Part shown: positions 14,635 through 27,689 of the stretch, piece after piece
Layout: each line of letters starts with the position of its first letter
How positions within the stretch are numbered: the stretch's first letter is position 1
DNA from: Cacajao melanocephalus
Lineage: Eukaryota; Chordata; Mammalia; Primates; Pitheciidae
Direction of reading: 5' to 3'
Assembly (NCBI GenBank): GCA_963573385.1
Contig: CAUYLG010039177.1
Coordinates: forward strand, 104,098 to 168,097
DNA length: 64,000 nucleotides
Position numbers and translations under genes: made by a program
The notes under the pieces: generated by a model
What the model was told of the DNA's origin: nothing
What the model saw: only the letters and a program-made list of their open reading frames with translations
The model's database searches: none

Positions 14635-16146
14635 GTAAGTGTGGCTTCACTTGTTAGATTCTTTTAAAGCCTGGGGGTAGATGTCAATGGCACTGCCCTC
14701 TTGCAATGAGCCCTTTTCATTGTCTATTCTCTTTGTTTGCAAAAATAAAAAGTGCTTAAAAACTATCTTATATTTATAGTGGTTTTCACACCACTATAAA
14801 CACAGATAGCCCATGGACATATATTCACCAGTATTGCTATTGTGCAGGTTGTACAGTACACAACTCTAGGGGAGGTGATTCACACGGTAGTCATTTTAGA
14901 CTTGTATAGTTATCATGGCAATACCAAAAAAGTGTCTTCATAAAAATTTTCCTTACTTCACTCTAATTTTAACAAAGCTTCCAAATAAGCAAGCGACAAT
15001 GCTACATGTATCCTTTAACAAAGGACAAGGCCAAACCATTTCCCCAGCTCCACCTTTCACCTAAATTGAAATCCCTAATCCATCCTTAACTTTAAATCAG
15101 TGCCTAACTGTTTCAAAATTACAAATATGTTTGGCATATATATTACATCCTACTGTTAATCTTTAGAAGATTTACAAGCATGAATTAGTGCTAGAATTCT
15201 CAACTTTTCCTCTAATCAGAAATACCTGAGAACATTTTAAAAACACAAATGCTTGAAACGCACCTTTAAAGAAAGAGTTAACTGGTAGTGGGGAGGAAAA
15301 GTGGGGAAAAACCTGATATATTTAAAAGCAAACCAACCAATAACATATGTTCATGACTGAAACCAATGATGAAGGGGGGGAAAAAACCTGAATTTGCCAT
15401 TATATGGTATAATTTCTACATTTGGTCCTTAAGCTAACAGTGTAATTTCTGGCTAGTCATACTACCTTACTAAGTTTCCAGTTTCTCTTCCATAAAAATG
15501 AAGAGGGGAAGACAAAAATTATCTTGAAATTCCTTTCCAGTTTTAAAAATTCACAGCTGTAAAAGACTTACAAAGGTTTGTTAAAAGTGGCTTAGTCTAC
15601 AGAGAGACACTCAGGAAAAGATGGGTAGGATATGGAAGTGGAAATAAACTTTGCTTTTCACATTATTCTTTTTCAAACTTTTCTTTTTGTAATGTTAAAA
15701 TACATCAAAGCAAATCTATACAAATATAATTACGAAGGTAAGTTTGCAACAGAAAATATATATTACACCCAAAGTCATGTTTAATTCCCATGTGTACATA
15801 TTTGTATGTGAAGAGCTGTGAAGTATCAATGTATCCAGAACATGTGTATCACTTTTATTTTTTAAAAGAGATAAAAATCTATAATTGGCTACTAATACAA
15901 TTTTTATTATAGATTTGGGATGAAAAAATTGTAGATTTGACAGAAACCTATAATTGGCTACTAATATAAATTTCCGTTATAGATTTGGGATGAAAAAATG
16001 CATAAACAATATTTACAATTAAAATTTAATAAATACATTAGGTTGTAATTTACTAAAAGGATTCAATAAATGTTTATCATGTGTCATTTTGATAACTGAC
16101 CATAGAACTACAACTGCTTCTCTTTAAATCTTCCTTCTCTCCTCAG
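14635..16146 (+). other. C9: C9 intron 8
   Basis: A 1.5-kb AT-rich intron, GTAAGT...CTCAG, with a strong pyrimidine tract before exon 9. No transposon recognised. It contains a 69-bp-period direct duplication at 15879-15999. Confidence 0.85.
15879..15999 (+). repeat. Direct duplication, period 69 bp, two copies
   Basis: 'ctataattggctactaata' begins at 15879 and again at 15948. Each copy runs on through 'tatagatttgggatgaaaa'. The copies (15879-15929 and 15948-15999) differ at few positions. It lies about 150 bp upstream of C9 exon 9. Confidence 0.9.
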
Positions 16147-16322
16147 TAAACATCACCAGCGAACAACTCATAGATGATGTGATTTCACTCATAAGAGGTG
16201 GAACCAGTAAATATGCATTTGAACTAAAAGAAAAGCTTCTCCGAGGAACCATGGTTGATGTTACTGACTTTGTCAACTGGGCCTCTTCCATAAACGATGC
16301 TCCTGTTCTCATTAGTCAAAAA
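16147..16322 (+). CDS. C9: Complement C9, exon 9 (MACPF domain, second hairpin region)
   Basis: A 176-bp internal exon entered with TA (completing Val) and ending on a codon boundary, with donor gtaaga and acceptor 'ttctctcctcag'. It encodes [19 protein letters not shown], then [15 protein letters not shown] and [19 protein letters not shown], ending ISQK. The NIT sequon (Asn codon 16149-16151) matches the second N-glycosylation site known in human C9. The segment belongs to the second membrane hairpin and following helix of the MACPF fold. It differs from human by only a few conservative changes. It is the last C9 exon I can find; the next would begin with the residues following QK in the human protein. 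Confidence 0.96.
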
Positions 16323-16454
16323 GTAAGAAATGTATTTATTTTCAAATAGAAGACAGTGTGTCTTTTTTTTTTTTAATTAAATGTCATATTGGTTCAGATG
16401 AACTGTTAGCTTCATCTGAAAGAGATGTGAGCATTCAGATACACTCCCATCTCT

Positions 16455-16680
16455 TGCCTAAAAGGAGGCATGGCATAGAGGAAAGGCATGGTGTGGAGTC
16501 AGACCATCCAGGCTGACTTCCTGTCTCTGTCTCTCACTAGTTGTGTGATGTTTTCTGACCTCTCAACATTGACTTCTCCAGGACTCCATGTTTATTCTGA
16601 GAATTTAATGGAATTGCTTATATAGAGCATAACAGCACACACTGTAGCAAGATAGGTACTCACATAGGACTGGTTCCCTC
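16455..16680 (+). mobile_element. MIR SINE
   Basis: 'ggtgtggagtcagacc', then 'ctagttgtgtgatgttt' and 'gagcataacagcacac' give the MIR order in sense orientation, about 130 bp after C9 exon 9. Confidence 0.75.
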
Positions 16681-16768
16681 CCATCTGCCCCTGGCTGCTC
16701 TTGCCTTCCCTTGGTGTCACACTATCATACTATCATGTCTAACACAGGAGAATTGTGTTTACTAAGGG

Positions 16769-17096
16769 TTTTTTTCTTTTTCTTTCTTTCTTTCTTTCTT
16801 TTTTTTTTTTTTTTTTGAGACTGAGTCTCACTGTGTCACCCAGGCTGGAGTACAGTGGTGTGATCTTGGCTCACTGCAACCACCGCCTCCTGGGTTCGAT
16901 TCTCATTACTCAGCTTCCTGAGTAGCTGGGATTACAGGTGCGCACCACCACATCCAGCTAATTTTTTTGCATTTTTAGTAGAGACAGGGTTTTGCAGTGT
17001 TAGGCAGGCTGGTCTTGAACTCATGGCCTCAAGTGATCCACCTGCCCCAGCCTTCTAATGTCCTGGGATTACAGATGTGAGCCCCCATGCCTGGCC
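16769..17096 (-). mobile_element. Alu SINE, antisense, with CTTT microsatellite tail
   Basis: A poly-T head with (CTTT)n at 16780-16800, then 'gagactgagtctcactgtgtc' broken by substitutions, ending 'catgcctggcc'. Short flanking duplication 'ctaaggg' on both sides (about 16762-16768 and 17096-17102). Confidence 0.96.
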
Positions 17097-17099
17097 TAA

Positions 17100-18780
17100 G
17101 GGGCTTTATGAAAGAAATGTTCATAAAGTCTTCAAGAAAATAAGACTAAGGATGAACAATTCTTACGATCAATAAATTTTTTCCTTTTTCTATCTTGACT
17201 GTAATAGTGTTTCAGCTTACAAATCCTTTGAGAGTTTACAGTCAAGTGCTTATTCCTAGAGAATAAAAAGTATGTTATCATTGTAAGGATATAAATGACA
17301 GTGTTACTTAGCCTCATCTTTCCTTCCCCAAGCTACCTAAAAATGGTATGCATTTTTATTTACTTCTTTCATTACTAAGTGCTTTTCTTCTACTTCCCTT
17401 TACAGCTTTCAGTTTTCTCTGTATGTTTTACAGTTTGCTTTCCCCAGATCATGTTTATTTTTGACTGCCCCCTACTTCAGTTTGATTAACTTGAGTTACA
17501 GAACTTTTGACATTTTCATAGGACTAGTTATTGGAGGATTTTATTCCTTTATTCTATTTTATTGTCTTTAAAGAATGAGTGAAACCACTAAGACTATCTC
17601 GTTTATGTGAAGAAGGAACTCAGAAACTGGAAATTTTTATAATCTATTCTCCCTTTGTATTATAGACATATAAGCATTCATAGATATGCAAATGTATTTA
17701 TGACTTAAAATATTTTATCCCAAAGTAGAACAAAAAGGGGAAAAAGCTGCTGAAATTTGCATGTCATATATGAAATTAAAATCAGAAGATGCCCCTTTGA
17801 TCTTATTACATTTAAATCTTACATAAATTCATTATCTTGAACTCAGTAAAATAAGTTTATGTTGCCAGATTCTAACTTTTAAAAAATGGGTAATTTAGGT
17901 GAATATTTACATCCAGATGAACATCTCAAGAAGCTTATTTTATCTTCTCTACAAAGCAAGTTCAACTGTCTGTCTGTATGGTTTCATGAGTGTTCTCTGA
18001 AGAGGTCTTAATAATAGTTCAGCACGTTCTAGAGATGATTTTTTAAATCACAAATAAGGCAGCTGCTGAATATTTACTACTAGGTTTATTAAAATTATTC
18101 AAAAACCCTCATCAACTTTATTGGTGCAGTCCTGCTATCTGGATGCACAATATAGTTCACCCCATTTTTAGGGCCATCCATTTACTTCCCCAAATTTTCA
18201 GATTGGTAGGCATTCCATTTAGAAAATTGGTATAAGTTTGTTTCTTCATAAACTGGAAGCCTGGCCTTTTCATATCAACATTCTACCTAAGGAAATGGTA
18301 GCTACAGTTAGTTCACTGTGGACCACTTTTTAAATTTCTCTTCTTGTAGAGAGATTTGAACAAAGAGCAAAATTGTAGATTTTGTTAACTTTGTATGACT
18401 TCTAAATCTCTGAATAAACATGAGGTATAGTTAAATTTGATCTTGAATTCGATCCCAAGTTATTTTACTCTCATAATTCCAGTAAAAGTGGGCCTTTGGT
18501 TAACTTGTAGCTATTTCCAGGAGACAATTATACAATCTATGATCACTAATTCATTTCCAGTAATTTGAAGCATTCTGTTGTCTGCAGATGACATGTTTAA
18601 ACATTGGGAATGATCTTAATATTAAAATAATTGGCCCCGCCTTGGTAAATATCTTAAAGAATTACTAGAACCTCTCTCCACCCACTCTAAACTATAAACT
18701 CGTCAATATTAAATCATCTGTAGCAAATTAAATCAAGTATTTAGGTATTTATGTTGCAAACAGATTGTCTTGGAGGAAAG
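17100..18780. other. Unassigned AT-rich sequence
   Basis: No coding exon, RNA gene or confident repeat was seen. Confidence 0.5.
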
Positions 18781-18784
18781 ACCA

Positions 18785-19440
18785 GAAAGTTGATTGTAAG
18801 TTCTCACTTAATATTATCAATAGGTTCTTGGAAACTGTGACTTTAACCAAAATGACCTATAACAAAAACAATTTACCATAAGCTAATGAATGGGTTAAGT
18901 TCCTGTAGCATATTATTGGTCACAAAAATATCACCAAACTTCTAAATAAAGACTAAAACACTTCTAATATTAAACTTTAAAATACATGTGAGCTATTCAC
19001 ACATTTAAGAAAGATTAATGAAAACAAGGAAGATAATGATTTACCTGCTTATTCTAGTTCAGGGTCGGGGGTTGCCGCAGTCTATTCCAGCAGCTACAAA
19101 GTGGGAATCAGCCATGGACAGGACACTGTCTCATCACAAGACAAACTACCACACACCCACACTCACTCAGACTAGGACCATGTAGACACACTGATTTGCC
19201 TAACATGACTATCTTTGGGATGTGGGAGGAAACAAGCAGAACCAGAGAAGCCCCATACAAACATGGAGAGAATGTCAAACTCCCCATACCCACAGTGACA
19301 CCAGCTGAGAATTGATTTTTTTCTCGGTATTACAAAGAAATGACCTTGAATGAAACATTATTCTAGGAGCTGCTGTTTCACTCTAACTAGAAGTCTGTAT
19401 GAATGTAATACTGAGATTTTCTAACTAAACTATGTGGCAA
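18785..19440 (+). mobile_element. Old DNA-transposon-like or ancient repeat
   Basis: Contains 'ttcttggaaactgtgacttta', 'aaatatcaccaaacttct' and the widely conserved phrase 'tttgggatgtgggaggaaac', followed by 'catggagagaatgtcaaact'. These belong to an old repeat dispersed in vertebrate genomes. I do not name it. Confidence 0.5.
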
Positions 19441-21030
19441 AATACATATATTATAAATATATAGTATATATAATTTATAAGTACAACATAAAATAATATA
19501 ATGTATAAAATATACAAATACAGTTATATGTTTTTCCATACTAAAGTAACTATGGTCATGTTAAGTAGAACCTGTGGTTTTGAGGCCCCATTTGTCTGCT
19601 TTGGCAAACCCAAAATCACTTCTTGAGGAATGTGTTAGACCAGCCCAAGAATCTTTCCTTGGCCCTTCTCCATGCAAAAGACATAGGCTGGCCCTCTCTT
19701 TCAAAGACTTTTGTCATGGTCTTCAACTTCCATGAAAGTGTATTAATTTTATTGCAAACTTGCCTAAATGTTACCACAAGTGGTTCTACAGTTTAACTCT
19801 ATAAAATAGCTGCACGTTGTTTTCGTCTTAAACCTACTGCTACAAACTTGTTATTAACGTGTCAGCTAAGAGAAATTACATTTATTGAAGATTGCCTGGA
19901 AGATATAAAGTTTATTATTTCCTCTAGAGCAATAGCAGCAAGATGAGTACAGCTACAATATTGGCATCCTGTAAAGTTTTGTTTTTCCATTATAAGAAAC
20001 AGAGTTATGTCATCTACCGCTTTATTTACCAAAAAGTTGTTATGTAATGCAATGACCTCTTTTTGAGACTCATAGGAAATATTACTCTTCAATTTCATTT
20101 TGTTTCTCTTGGGAATCAGGTGAGTTTTTCTACCTGATTAGATAAGAAATGCATGAGATCATTAAATTCAGTTGTGCCTTACTCAATGCACTAGGAAATA
20201 TAGCTTAATTTTTGACTCACTTCATGCAAATGGATGGGTCCTCCTGGCATGAATGTTGCTTTTGCCTCCATCTTGCTTTGTCTGTTCTCAGTTTTGCTTT
20301 CCCATTTCCCTCAACCACTCATATGTCTATGTTAAGCTGTATTAGCTCTTTCCAGAGTTACATAGGGTAATAATTCATGAATTAATTAACCTATCATTTT
20401 TTGCTCTATTGTGTAACTCTTAGCAGTTATGAACCAGATGTTAAAGAGCATCAATATTTTAAAGGATTGTAATACCAGTGAATATCATTTCTAACTCTCT
20501 TGTTTAGGGATAAAAAACAACACTCATTCTATCAGCAAACCATAGTTGGTATACATAGTTTATTTTGGATGTCTGAAGGAAATCTCAACTTACTTAATAT
20601 TAAACTATATTATCAACTTATTTGTATTTTAGCACTTTTGTGGTAGATTATATACACTGAAAATGTATGAACACATGATAGAAACATAGAGTTATCTAGT
20701 ATAGGAGAAAAAGTAAAATCATTTTCTTGCTTAATAGAAGGTCAAAATTCATCAGAGAAAAATGGAACCCTTCAGGAAAACTTCAAAAATTATGTTTTAA
20801 TTTTCCTTTGTCCTCTTGTGGAATTTTTGACTCCAGGACTTGAAGGTCCTCTGAAACTGTTGCCTTTGCATGTCCTTCATCTTTAACTCTTCCAACATTG
20901 TTTATATATTTAATCCAAATTGTATTTCCTTCATGACCCTCTATTTCTCTACCTTAGATTATCCAGCCTTTACTTTCCTTTGAAGGGTAAAACAAGATGA
21001 ATTTATTTAAAAAATAAAAATCAAGATGTA
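19441..21030. other. Unassigned sequence
   Basis: An AT-rich patch occurs at 19440-19530 and the rest is unique-looking. No gene seen. Confidence 0.5.
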
Positions 21031-21034
21031 ACAG

Positions 21035-22222
21035 CATAAAAATCCTAGAAAATCCTAGAAAATCTAGGCAAAACCATTCAGGACATAGGCATAGGCAAGG
21101 ACTTCATGACTAAAACGCCAAAAGCATTGGCAACAAAAGCCAAAATAGACAAACCGGACCTAATCAAACTCCACAGCTTCTGCACAGCAAAAGAAACAGT
21201 CATTAGAGTGAATCAGCAGCCAACAGAATGGGAAAAAATTTTTGCAATCTACCTATCTAGCAAAGGGCTAATATCCAGAATCTACAAAGAACTAAAACAG
21301 ATTTACAAGAAAAAAACAAGCCCATTCAAAAGTGGGTGAAGGATATGAACAGACACTTCACAAAAGAAGATATATATAAGGCCAACAAACATATGAAAAA
21401 ACGTTCATCATCACTGGTCATTACAGAAATGAAAATCAAAACTACATTGAGATACCATCTCATGCCAGTTAGAATGGCGATCATTAAAAAATCTGGAGAC
21501 AACAGATGCTGGAGAGGATGTGGAGAAATAGGAACACTTTTACACTGTTGGTAGGTGTGTAATTTAGTTCAACCATTGTGGAAGACAGTGTGGCACTTCC
21601 TCAAGGACCTAGAAATAGAAATTCCATTTGACCGAGCAATCCCATTACTGGGTATATGCCCAAAGGATTATAAGTCATTCTATTATAAAGACACATGCAC
21701 ACGTATATTCATTGTGGCACTGTTTACAATAGCAAAGACCTGGAACCAACCCAAATGCCCATTGATGATAGACTGGACAAGGAAAATGTGTCACAAATAC
21801 CCCATGGAATACTATGCAGCCATAAAAAACGATGAGTTTGTGTCCTTTGTAGGGACATGGATGAATCCGGAAACCAATCATTCTCAGCAAACTGACACGA
21901 GAACAGAAAATCAAATACCACATGCTCTTACTCATAGGCAGGTGCTGAACAATGAGAACACATGGACACACGGAGGGGAGCATCACACACTGGGGTCTGT
22001 TGCAGGGGCGGGGAGGCTAGGGGAGAGAGAGTGGCAGGTGGGGAGATTGGGGAGGGATAACATGGGGAGAAATACCGTAGGTGATGGGGGAATGGAGGTA
22101 GCAAACCACCTTGCCATATATTTACCTATGCAACAATTCTGCACGATCTGCACACATACCCCAGAATCTAAAGTACAATAAAAGAAAGAAATGAGTCAGA
22201 TGCAAAAAAAAAAAAAAAAGAA
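21035..22222 (+). mobile_element. 5'-truncated LINE-1 (primate L1P) with poly-A tail
   Basis: Sense L1 3' end. It starts at the ORF2 C-terminal third ('aaaatctaggcaaaaccattc'), goes through the ORF2 C-terminus (about 21555-21900) and the G-rich 3' UTR ('gcaggggcggggaggc', about 22004), to an A16 tract at 22205-22220. A triplicated 'aaaatcctag' theme marks the 5' junction (21042-21072). Frames are broken. It is followed directly by another, older L1 fragment. Confidence 0.93.
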
Positions 22223-22234
22223 AAAAAGAAAAAG

Positions 22235-23790
22235 CCTCCTGAAATTCATATGAAACCAAAAAAAGAGCCCAAATAGCTAAAGCAATCCTAGGCAAAAAGA
22301 ACAAAGCTGGATGAATCAAATTATTCAATTTTACATTATATTACAAGGATATAGGAACCAAAACAGCATGGTAATAGTATAAAAATAGATACATAGACCA
22401 CTGGAACAGAATAGAGAACCCAGAAATAAAGACAAACACTTCGAACCAACTGATCTTTGGCAAAGCATTCAAAAACATAAATTGACAAAAGGACCCCATA
22501 TTCAATAAATGGTGCTGGGATAATTGGCAAACCACATGTAGAAGAATAAAACTGGATCCCTACCTCTCACTATACACAAAAATCAACTCAAGATGGGTTA
22601 AAGACTTAAATACAAGACCTGAAACCATAAAAATTCTAGAAGAAAACCTAGGAAAAACTCTTCTGGACATTGGCCTAGACAAAAAATTTATGACTAAGAT
22701 CTCAAAAGCAAATGCAACAAAAACAAAAAACAAATAAATGGGACTTAATTAAACTAACAAGCTTCTGTACAGCAAAAAATAAAAATATATCATCAGAGTA
22801 AACAGACAACCCACAGAATGGGAGAAAATATTCTCAAACTATGCATCTGAGAAAGGACTAATATCCAGAATCCACAAGGAACTCAAATCACCAAGAAAAA
22901 ACTCTATATAATTCTATCAAAAAATGAGCAAATGACATGAACAGACATTTCTCAAAAGAACATAAGCAAATGGCCAAAATCCATATGAAAACTCAAATGA
23001 CATCGCTAATCATTAGAGAAATGAAAATTAAAACCACAATGAGATACCACCTTACCCCAGTCAGAGGCCAGTATTAAAAAGTCAAAAAACACTAGGTGTT
23101 GGTATGGATGTCATAAAAAGGGAATGCTTATACACTGCTGATAGGAATGTAAATTGGTACAATCTCTATGGAACAATATGGAGATTTCTCAAAGAACTGA
23201 AAGTTGATCTACCATTTGATCCAGCAACCCCAGTACTGGGTATCTACCCAAAGGAAAATAAGTCATTATATTAAAATTAAAAACAACTGTGTGCATGTTT
23301 ATCACAGCATAATGCAAAACTGCAAAGATATAGAACCAACCTAAGTGCCCATCGCCTGACAATTGAATAAAGGAAATGTGGTATGTAAACATCATGGAAT
23401 ACTACTTGACCATAAGAAACTATGAAATAAGTTCTTTTGCAGCAACTTGGATGGAGGCGGAGGCCATTATTCTAAGTGAAGAAACTGAAAAATGGAAAAC
23501 CAAATACTGTATGTTCTCATTTATAAGCAGGAACTAAGCTATGGGTATGAAAAGGCATACAGAGTGATATAATGAACTTTTGGAGAGTGTCCAACAAGAG
23601 GAGAGTGTCCAGAAAGAGAGAGTGTGAAGAAGGGGTGAGAGGTTAAAAAAAAAAACAAAACTACATGTTGGGGACAATGCACACTACTCAGGTGACAGGT
23701 GCTCTACAATCTCAGATTTACCTCTGCACAATTTATCCATGTAACCAAAACCACTTGTACCCCCAAAACTATTGAAATAAATAAATAATT
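22235..23790 (+). mobile_element. LINE-1 ORF2 3' half and 3' UTR, older copy
   Basis: Sense L1 from 'cctgaaattcatatgaaacc' (mid ORF2) to 'aaactattgaaataaataaat'. Same part of L1 as the preceding copy but more diverged, so this is a second insertion rather than a continuation. Confidence 0.9.
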
Positions 23791-23829
23791 GTATGATAAT
23801 CAGACAAGAAAGAAGCAAAAGAGAACCAG

Positions 23830-24190
23830 AAAGAAAGAAATAATTCATTACACACAGAAGAAATGATTGTGCATGTAGAAAATCCAAGAGCATGTACAAA
23901 TATTAGAACCAGTAAAGTGGTCAGCAAGGGTGGTGAATTCAAGAACAATAACATTGTTACACAATGCCTATTTATACCAGCATCAAAAACTATAGAGTAC
24001 CCAGGGATAGAGCTAATCAATATGCACAAGGCCTATATGGAAAAGACCGTACATCTTTAATGAAGCAAGTAAAAGAAGACCTTAGTTAATAAAAGCCTTT
24101 ACCATGTACATGGATAGGAAGGCTTAATATTATAAAGATGGTACTCCCAAATCAGTGTACAATCAAGATCTAAATAGAATTCTTCATAAG
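23830..24190 (+). mobile_element. Degenerate LINE-1 ORF2 fragment (L1M type)
   Basis: 'catcaaaaactatagagtaccc' broken by differences, 'catggataggaaggcttaatatt' and 'taaagatggtactcccaa' follow the order of L1 ORF2. It is probably the left part of the same old element seen at 24505-25180. Confidence 0.65.
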
Positions 24191-24254
24191 CTCATTATAA
24201 ATTACATATTTTTACTTAACAAACAACATACGAATGTATGTATATATTACACTA

Positions 24255-24500
24255 TAGGTAGGCTTATATGTAGAGCTTATTATGTGTTCTAAGCACTTTA
24301 CAAATATTAACTCATTTAATCCTTAAAACAGCCCTATGAAGTAAGTACTATTATTATCCTCATTTTACTAATGAGATAAAGGAAACTCAGAGAGGTTATG
24401 TAATTTGTCCAAGGTCATGCAGCTAGTAATCAATGAAACTGGGATTCAGACACAGACAGTCTGGCTTCAGAATCCATCCTCTTAACTAGTGCATCATATG
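24255..24500 (-). mobile_element. MIR SINE, antisense
   Basis: 'aagcactttacaaatatt', 'cctatgaagtaagtactatt', 'cagagaggttatgtaattt' and 'gtctggcttcagaatccat' form a clear reverse-complement MIR. Confidence 0.92.
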
Positions 24501-24504
24501 GAGC

Positions 24505-25180
24505 CCATAATACAATGTTTTCATACATGGAAATTTGGTGTGTGACAAAGGTGGCAAAACAAATCAGCAGGAACAGAATGGGGGCTAACAAATAACTAGG
24601 GCTAAGTAAACTGACTGTTTGAAAAGATAAAATTAGATCTGCATCTCACACTACATACAAATTTTAGATGAACTAAAGATGTAAGGGTGAAAAAAATTAT
24701 TTCTTAATTTTATTGCGTTTTAGGTTTTGGGGTACATGTGAAGAACATGCAAGATTGTATAGGTACATACATGGCAATGTGGTTTGCTGCTTTCCTCCCC
24801 ATCACCTATATCTGGCATTTCTCCCCATGTTATCCCTCCCCAACTCCCCACCCGAAAATTTTAAACTTTCAGAAGAAATATGGAAGAATACCTTCATGAC
24901 ATTAGGGAAAGATACCTTAAATAGGACCCAAAAAGCACAAACCATAAAAATGTTAATAAATTTGAACATGTTAAGGCAAAAAAACCCCTCTGTGTGATAA
25001 AATAAACTGTAAACATTTTATAAAACAAGCCACTGGCTAGGAGAAAACATCTGCCATTGATATAAAAATAAGTGATTAGTTTTCAACATGTGAAAAGATT
25101 TCTTATGAATCAACACAGATAAGAAAAACAACTCCATGGAAAAAGTAAGCAAATTGTATAAATAGGTAATTGAAAGAGGA
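24505..25180 (+). mobile_element. Degenerate LINE-1 ORF2 (L1M type), interrupted
   Basis: 'acatggaaatttggtgtgtg' and 'aaataggacccaaaaagcac' are landmarks of old L1 ORF2 in sense orientation. A younger antisense L1 3' end interrupts it at 24695-24855. Confidence 0.7.
24695..24855 (-). mobile_element. Short LINE-1 3'-end insertion, antisense
   Basis: 'ttaggttttggggtacatgt', 'agaacatgcaagattgtata' and 'gtggtttgctgc' are the reverse complement of the last ~150 bp of a primate L1. It is a severely 5'-truncated insertion nested in the older L1. Confidence 0.85.
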
Positions 25181-25189
25181 AGAGAAACA

Positions 25190-25400
25190 GCACAGCAGAT
25201 TAAAGGGTCTTAAGGGATTGTAATTTTAAGTAGGGTAGTCAGGTTCAACCAACCTCACTGAAAGCGTGACATCTGAGCAAACATGTAAGGAGAGGAGAAA
25301 GTAAACTATGAAGATACGCAGGAGCCAGGTGCCCAGAGCAAGTCTCTGAGGCAGGAATGTGCTGGAGCATTAGCAGAACAGTAGGAAGTCTGGTGTGGCC
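25190..25400 (+). mobile_element. Old interspersed repeat, same family as 7880-8860
   Basis: 'ctcactgaaagcgtgacatc', 'tctgaggcaggaatgtgctg' and 'cagtaggaagtctggtgtgg' match the ancient repeat noted in C9 intron 6, from a different part of its length. Confidence 0.55.
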
Positions 25401-25539
25401 TGAGTATAAAGGCCTATATATGTATATATACAATTAAACATGTGATGTATGTTTAAATTTGTATACTTAAATCACATGACTATACCATACTCGACATGTC
25501 TCTTTCACTTCTCTCTTAACAATAAAACTTAAATATTGT

Positions 25540-27680
25540 TGTTTATTAGGAGATACAGGTCTAACACATTCTTTTCTATGTCTGCGTAGCATTCCTTTGT
25601 AATGACTTAACTATACTTGATTTGCCAGTCGTGTGGTAAAAGACATTTAAGTTGTTTCCTTTCTGTTGTTTCTTTTGGGGAGAGGGATGTTTGGGTTTTT
25701 TGTTTTGTTTTGTGTTTTGCTTTTACTGACAATGTGGAAGCAAACATTCTTGTAAATACATATTTACACAATTTGCAAGTACTTCTGAAAGTTAAATTCT
25801 TAGACATGGAAATGCTGGGTTAAATTGTCAAATTTCCCTCTAAAGAGCTTGCATTGATTTGCAATCTCACTGCTAGCTCTGAAAATATTTATTTTCCAAC
25901 TATAAAATTTAAAAGTATATTAAAATTTTTTATTTGATAGACAAAACATGGTATCTTGGTGTCATTTCAATGTATATTTTCATAATTTTAAGTAAGGTTG
26001 CACCAAGTGTCAAAAATAAATTTCCTCCTGTTGTTTACTGTTACTTTTATGATTTCATATTTTATGTTTAAAACTGTGATCCAAGTAATTCATTTTGATG
26101 TAATAAATGAGGTAGTGATCAAGGTTTATTTTGTTCCAAATGGCTACCAGTTGCCACAACATCATTTGCTGATTAATCTATCATTATTCCATTGAATGAT
26201 AATGCCACATTTCATAAATTGAATTCCCATATGAGCTTGGATCTGTTTCTGATCTCTCTTTTCCAATAATCTGTTTATTCTTGTGCCAGCACCAGATTGT
26301 TTTAATTACTATAAGTTTATTATATGTTTATTATTTGGTATAATGTCCCCTCATATTCTTTTTTTACAGATTTATTCTGGCTATCCTCAAATATTTATGC
26401 TTTCATCTGAGTTCCTGAATACTTTTATCTAAAAGAAAAATCATTTTGCTTTCTTATTTTTTATTGAAATTATAGAATAATTCAGAAAGGTTAATATTGT
26501 TATTCTATCTAGTCCTCCTAAACAAGAATATAGTAGATCTTTCCGTCAACTCTCTTGCATCTCTTAACAAAGCTGAAAATTTTTCTTCATATAAAGATGA
26601 AACATTATTCAACGTTTTTCTTCAGTATTTTAAATGTCTTGATGCTATTTAAATAACATATTTTTCCATCTGCGTTTAGAGCTTGCTTGTCCCCTGGAAA
26701 GCTATTTTGTTTTTCTATTTAATATTGCAACTAGGCATTTTCCTGAATTCTCTCTTTTCTATAAAGTATTTTTCAGTTGATTTTCCTGGGTTTTCCAGGT
26801 TAAAAGGCATATCACATGCTAAAAATAATTATTTTATCTCCTCCTTTCTAAATACTATACCACTTACTCCTTCTCTTGCTAAATTGCATTTGCCTGAATT
26901 TTCAGAACAATGCTATATAGAAATGTTGATGGGGGCATTTCTACTCTAATGGAAATATGCTTCTAGTGAAATTAACTATAACACTCTCAATATAAAATGA
27001 ACCATACTTCTGTATATATAAAATTACAATAAGAATGTTTCTATTAATTTTGGTATAATAAGACATTTAAAATCAGGAATGTATGTTATATTTTGTTTAA
27101 AAAATCCTTTGATCTTAAATTTTCTCTTTTTCTCTACTAATGTAGATAATTCTACTAAAATGTTTCCTCGTAGCAAATTATCCTTGTATTGTGGTATAGT
27201 CTACATTTATTGTGCTATTGGATTGTATTTGTAAGTAGGCAAGTAATATTTTATTTGTGATTTTTATAATGATATTCTGGGTAGACTGAGAGGTAGTTTT
27301 CTACTTTAGTGACATCTGGGTCAAGTTCTGCCAAAATTATGCTAATTTTGCAGACAGAATTTAGAAGAGTTATTTCTTTCATTATGGTCTGGGACAGTTT
27401 GTGTAGTATTAGAATTTTATTTGTCTTGATTATTCTATTGGATTCACCTCTGAAACAATTTCAGTCATATATTTTCTTTGAGGTAGATTTTGGAAATTCA
27501 TATTTTTATAGAAAAATCATCATTTGCATAGTGTCAAAATATATGTTATATGTCCAGTTAGTTCATTATTTGAGGATACTTCCCCACCCTCATTTCTGAT
27601 TTTGTGCTGGCTCTTGTTTACCTGATTGTTACCTACCTTTATCTATTTCATAGCCCTTTTTAAGAAATTGGCCTGTATAT
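25540..27680 (-). mobile_element. Old LINE-1 (L1M type), antisense
   Basis: Reverse-complement L1 3' UTR and ORF2 themes: 'acatggaaatgctgggtt' (25804), 'tcttgtgccagcaccagattg' with changes (26279) and 'tattctggctatcctcaa' (26373). Strongly diverged. Short open stretches in it are not genes. Confidence 0.65.
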
Positions 27681-27689
27681 GTAATTTTA

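Noticed and set aside
6842..16322. Identity as perforin, C6, C7, C8A or C8B instead of C9
   Set aside because: The exact phrases ([32 protein letters not shown]) are those of C9, and the exon phases fit C9.
21555..22181. 208-codon open frame on the plus strand
   Set aside because: It is the C-terminal part of L1 ORF2 plus its 3' UTR, not a host gene.
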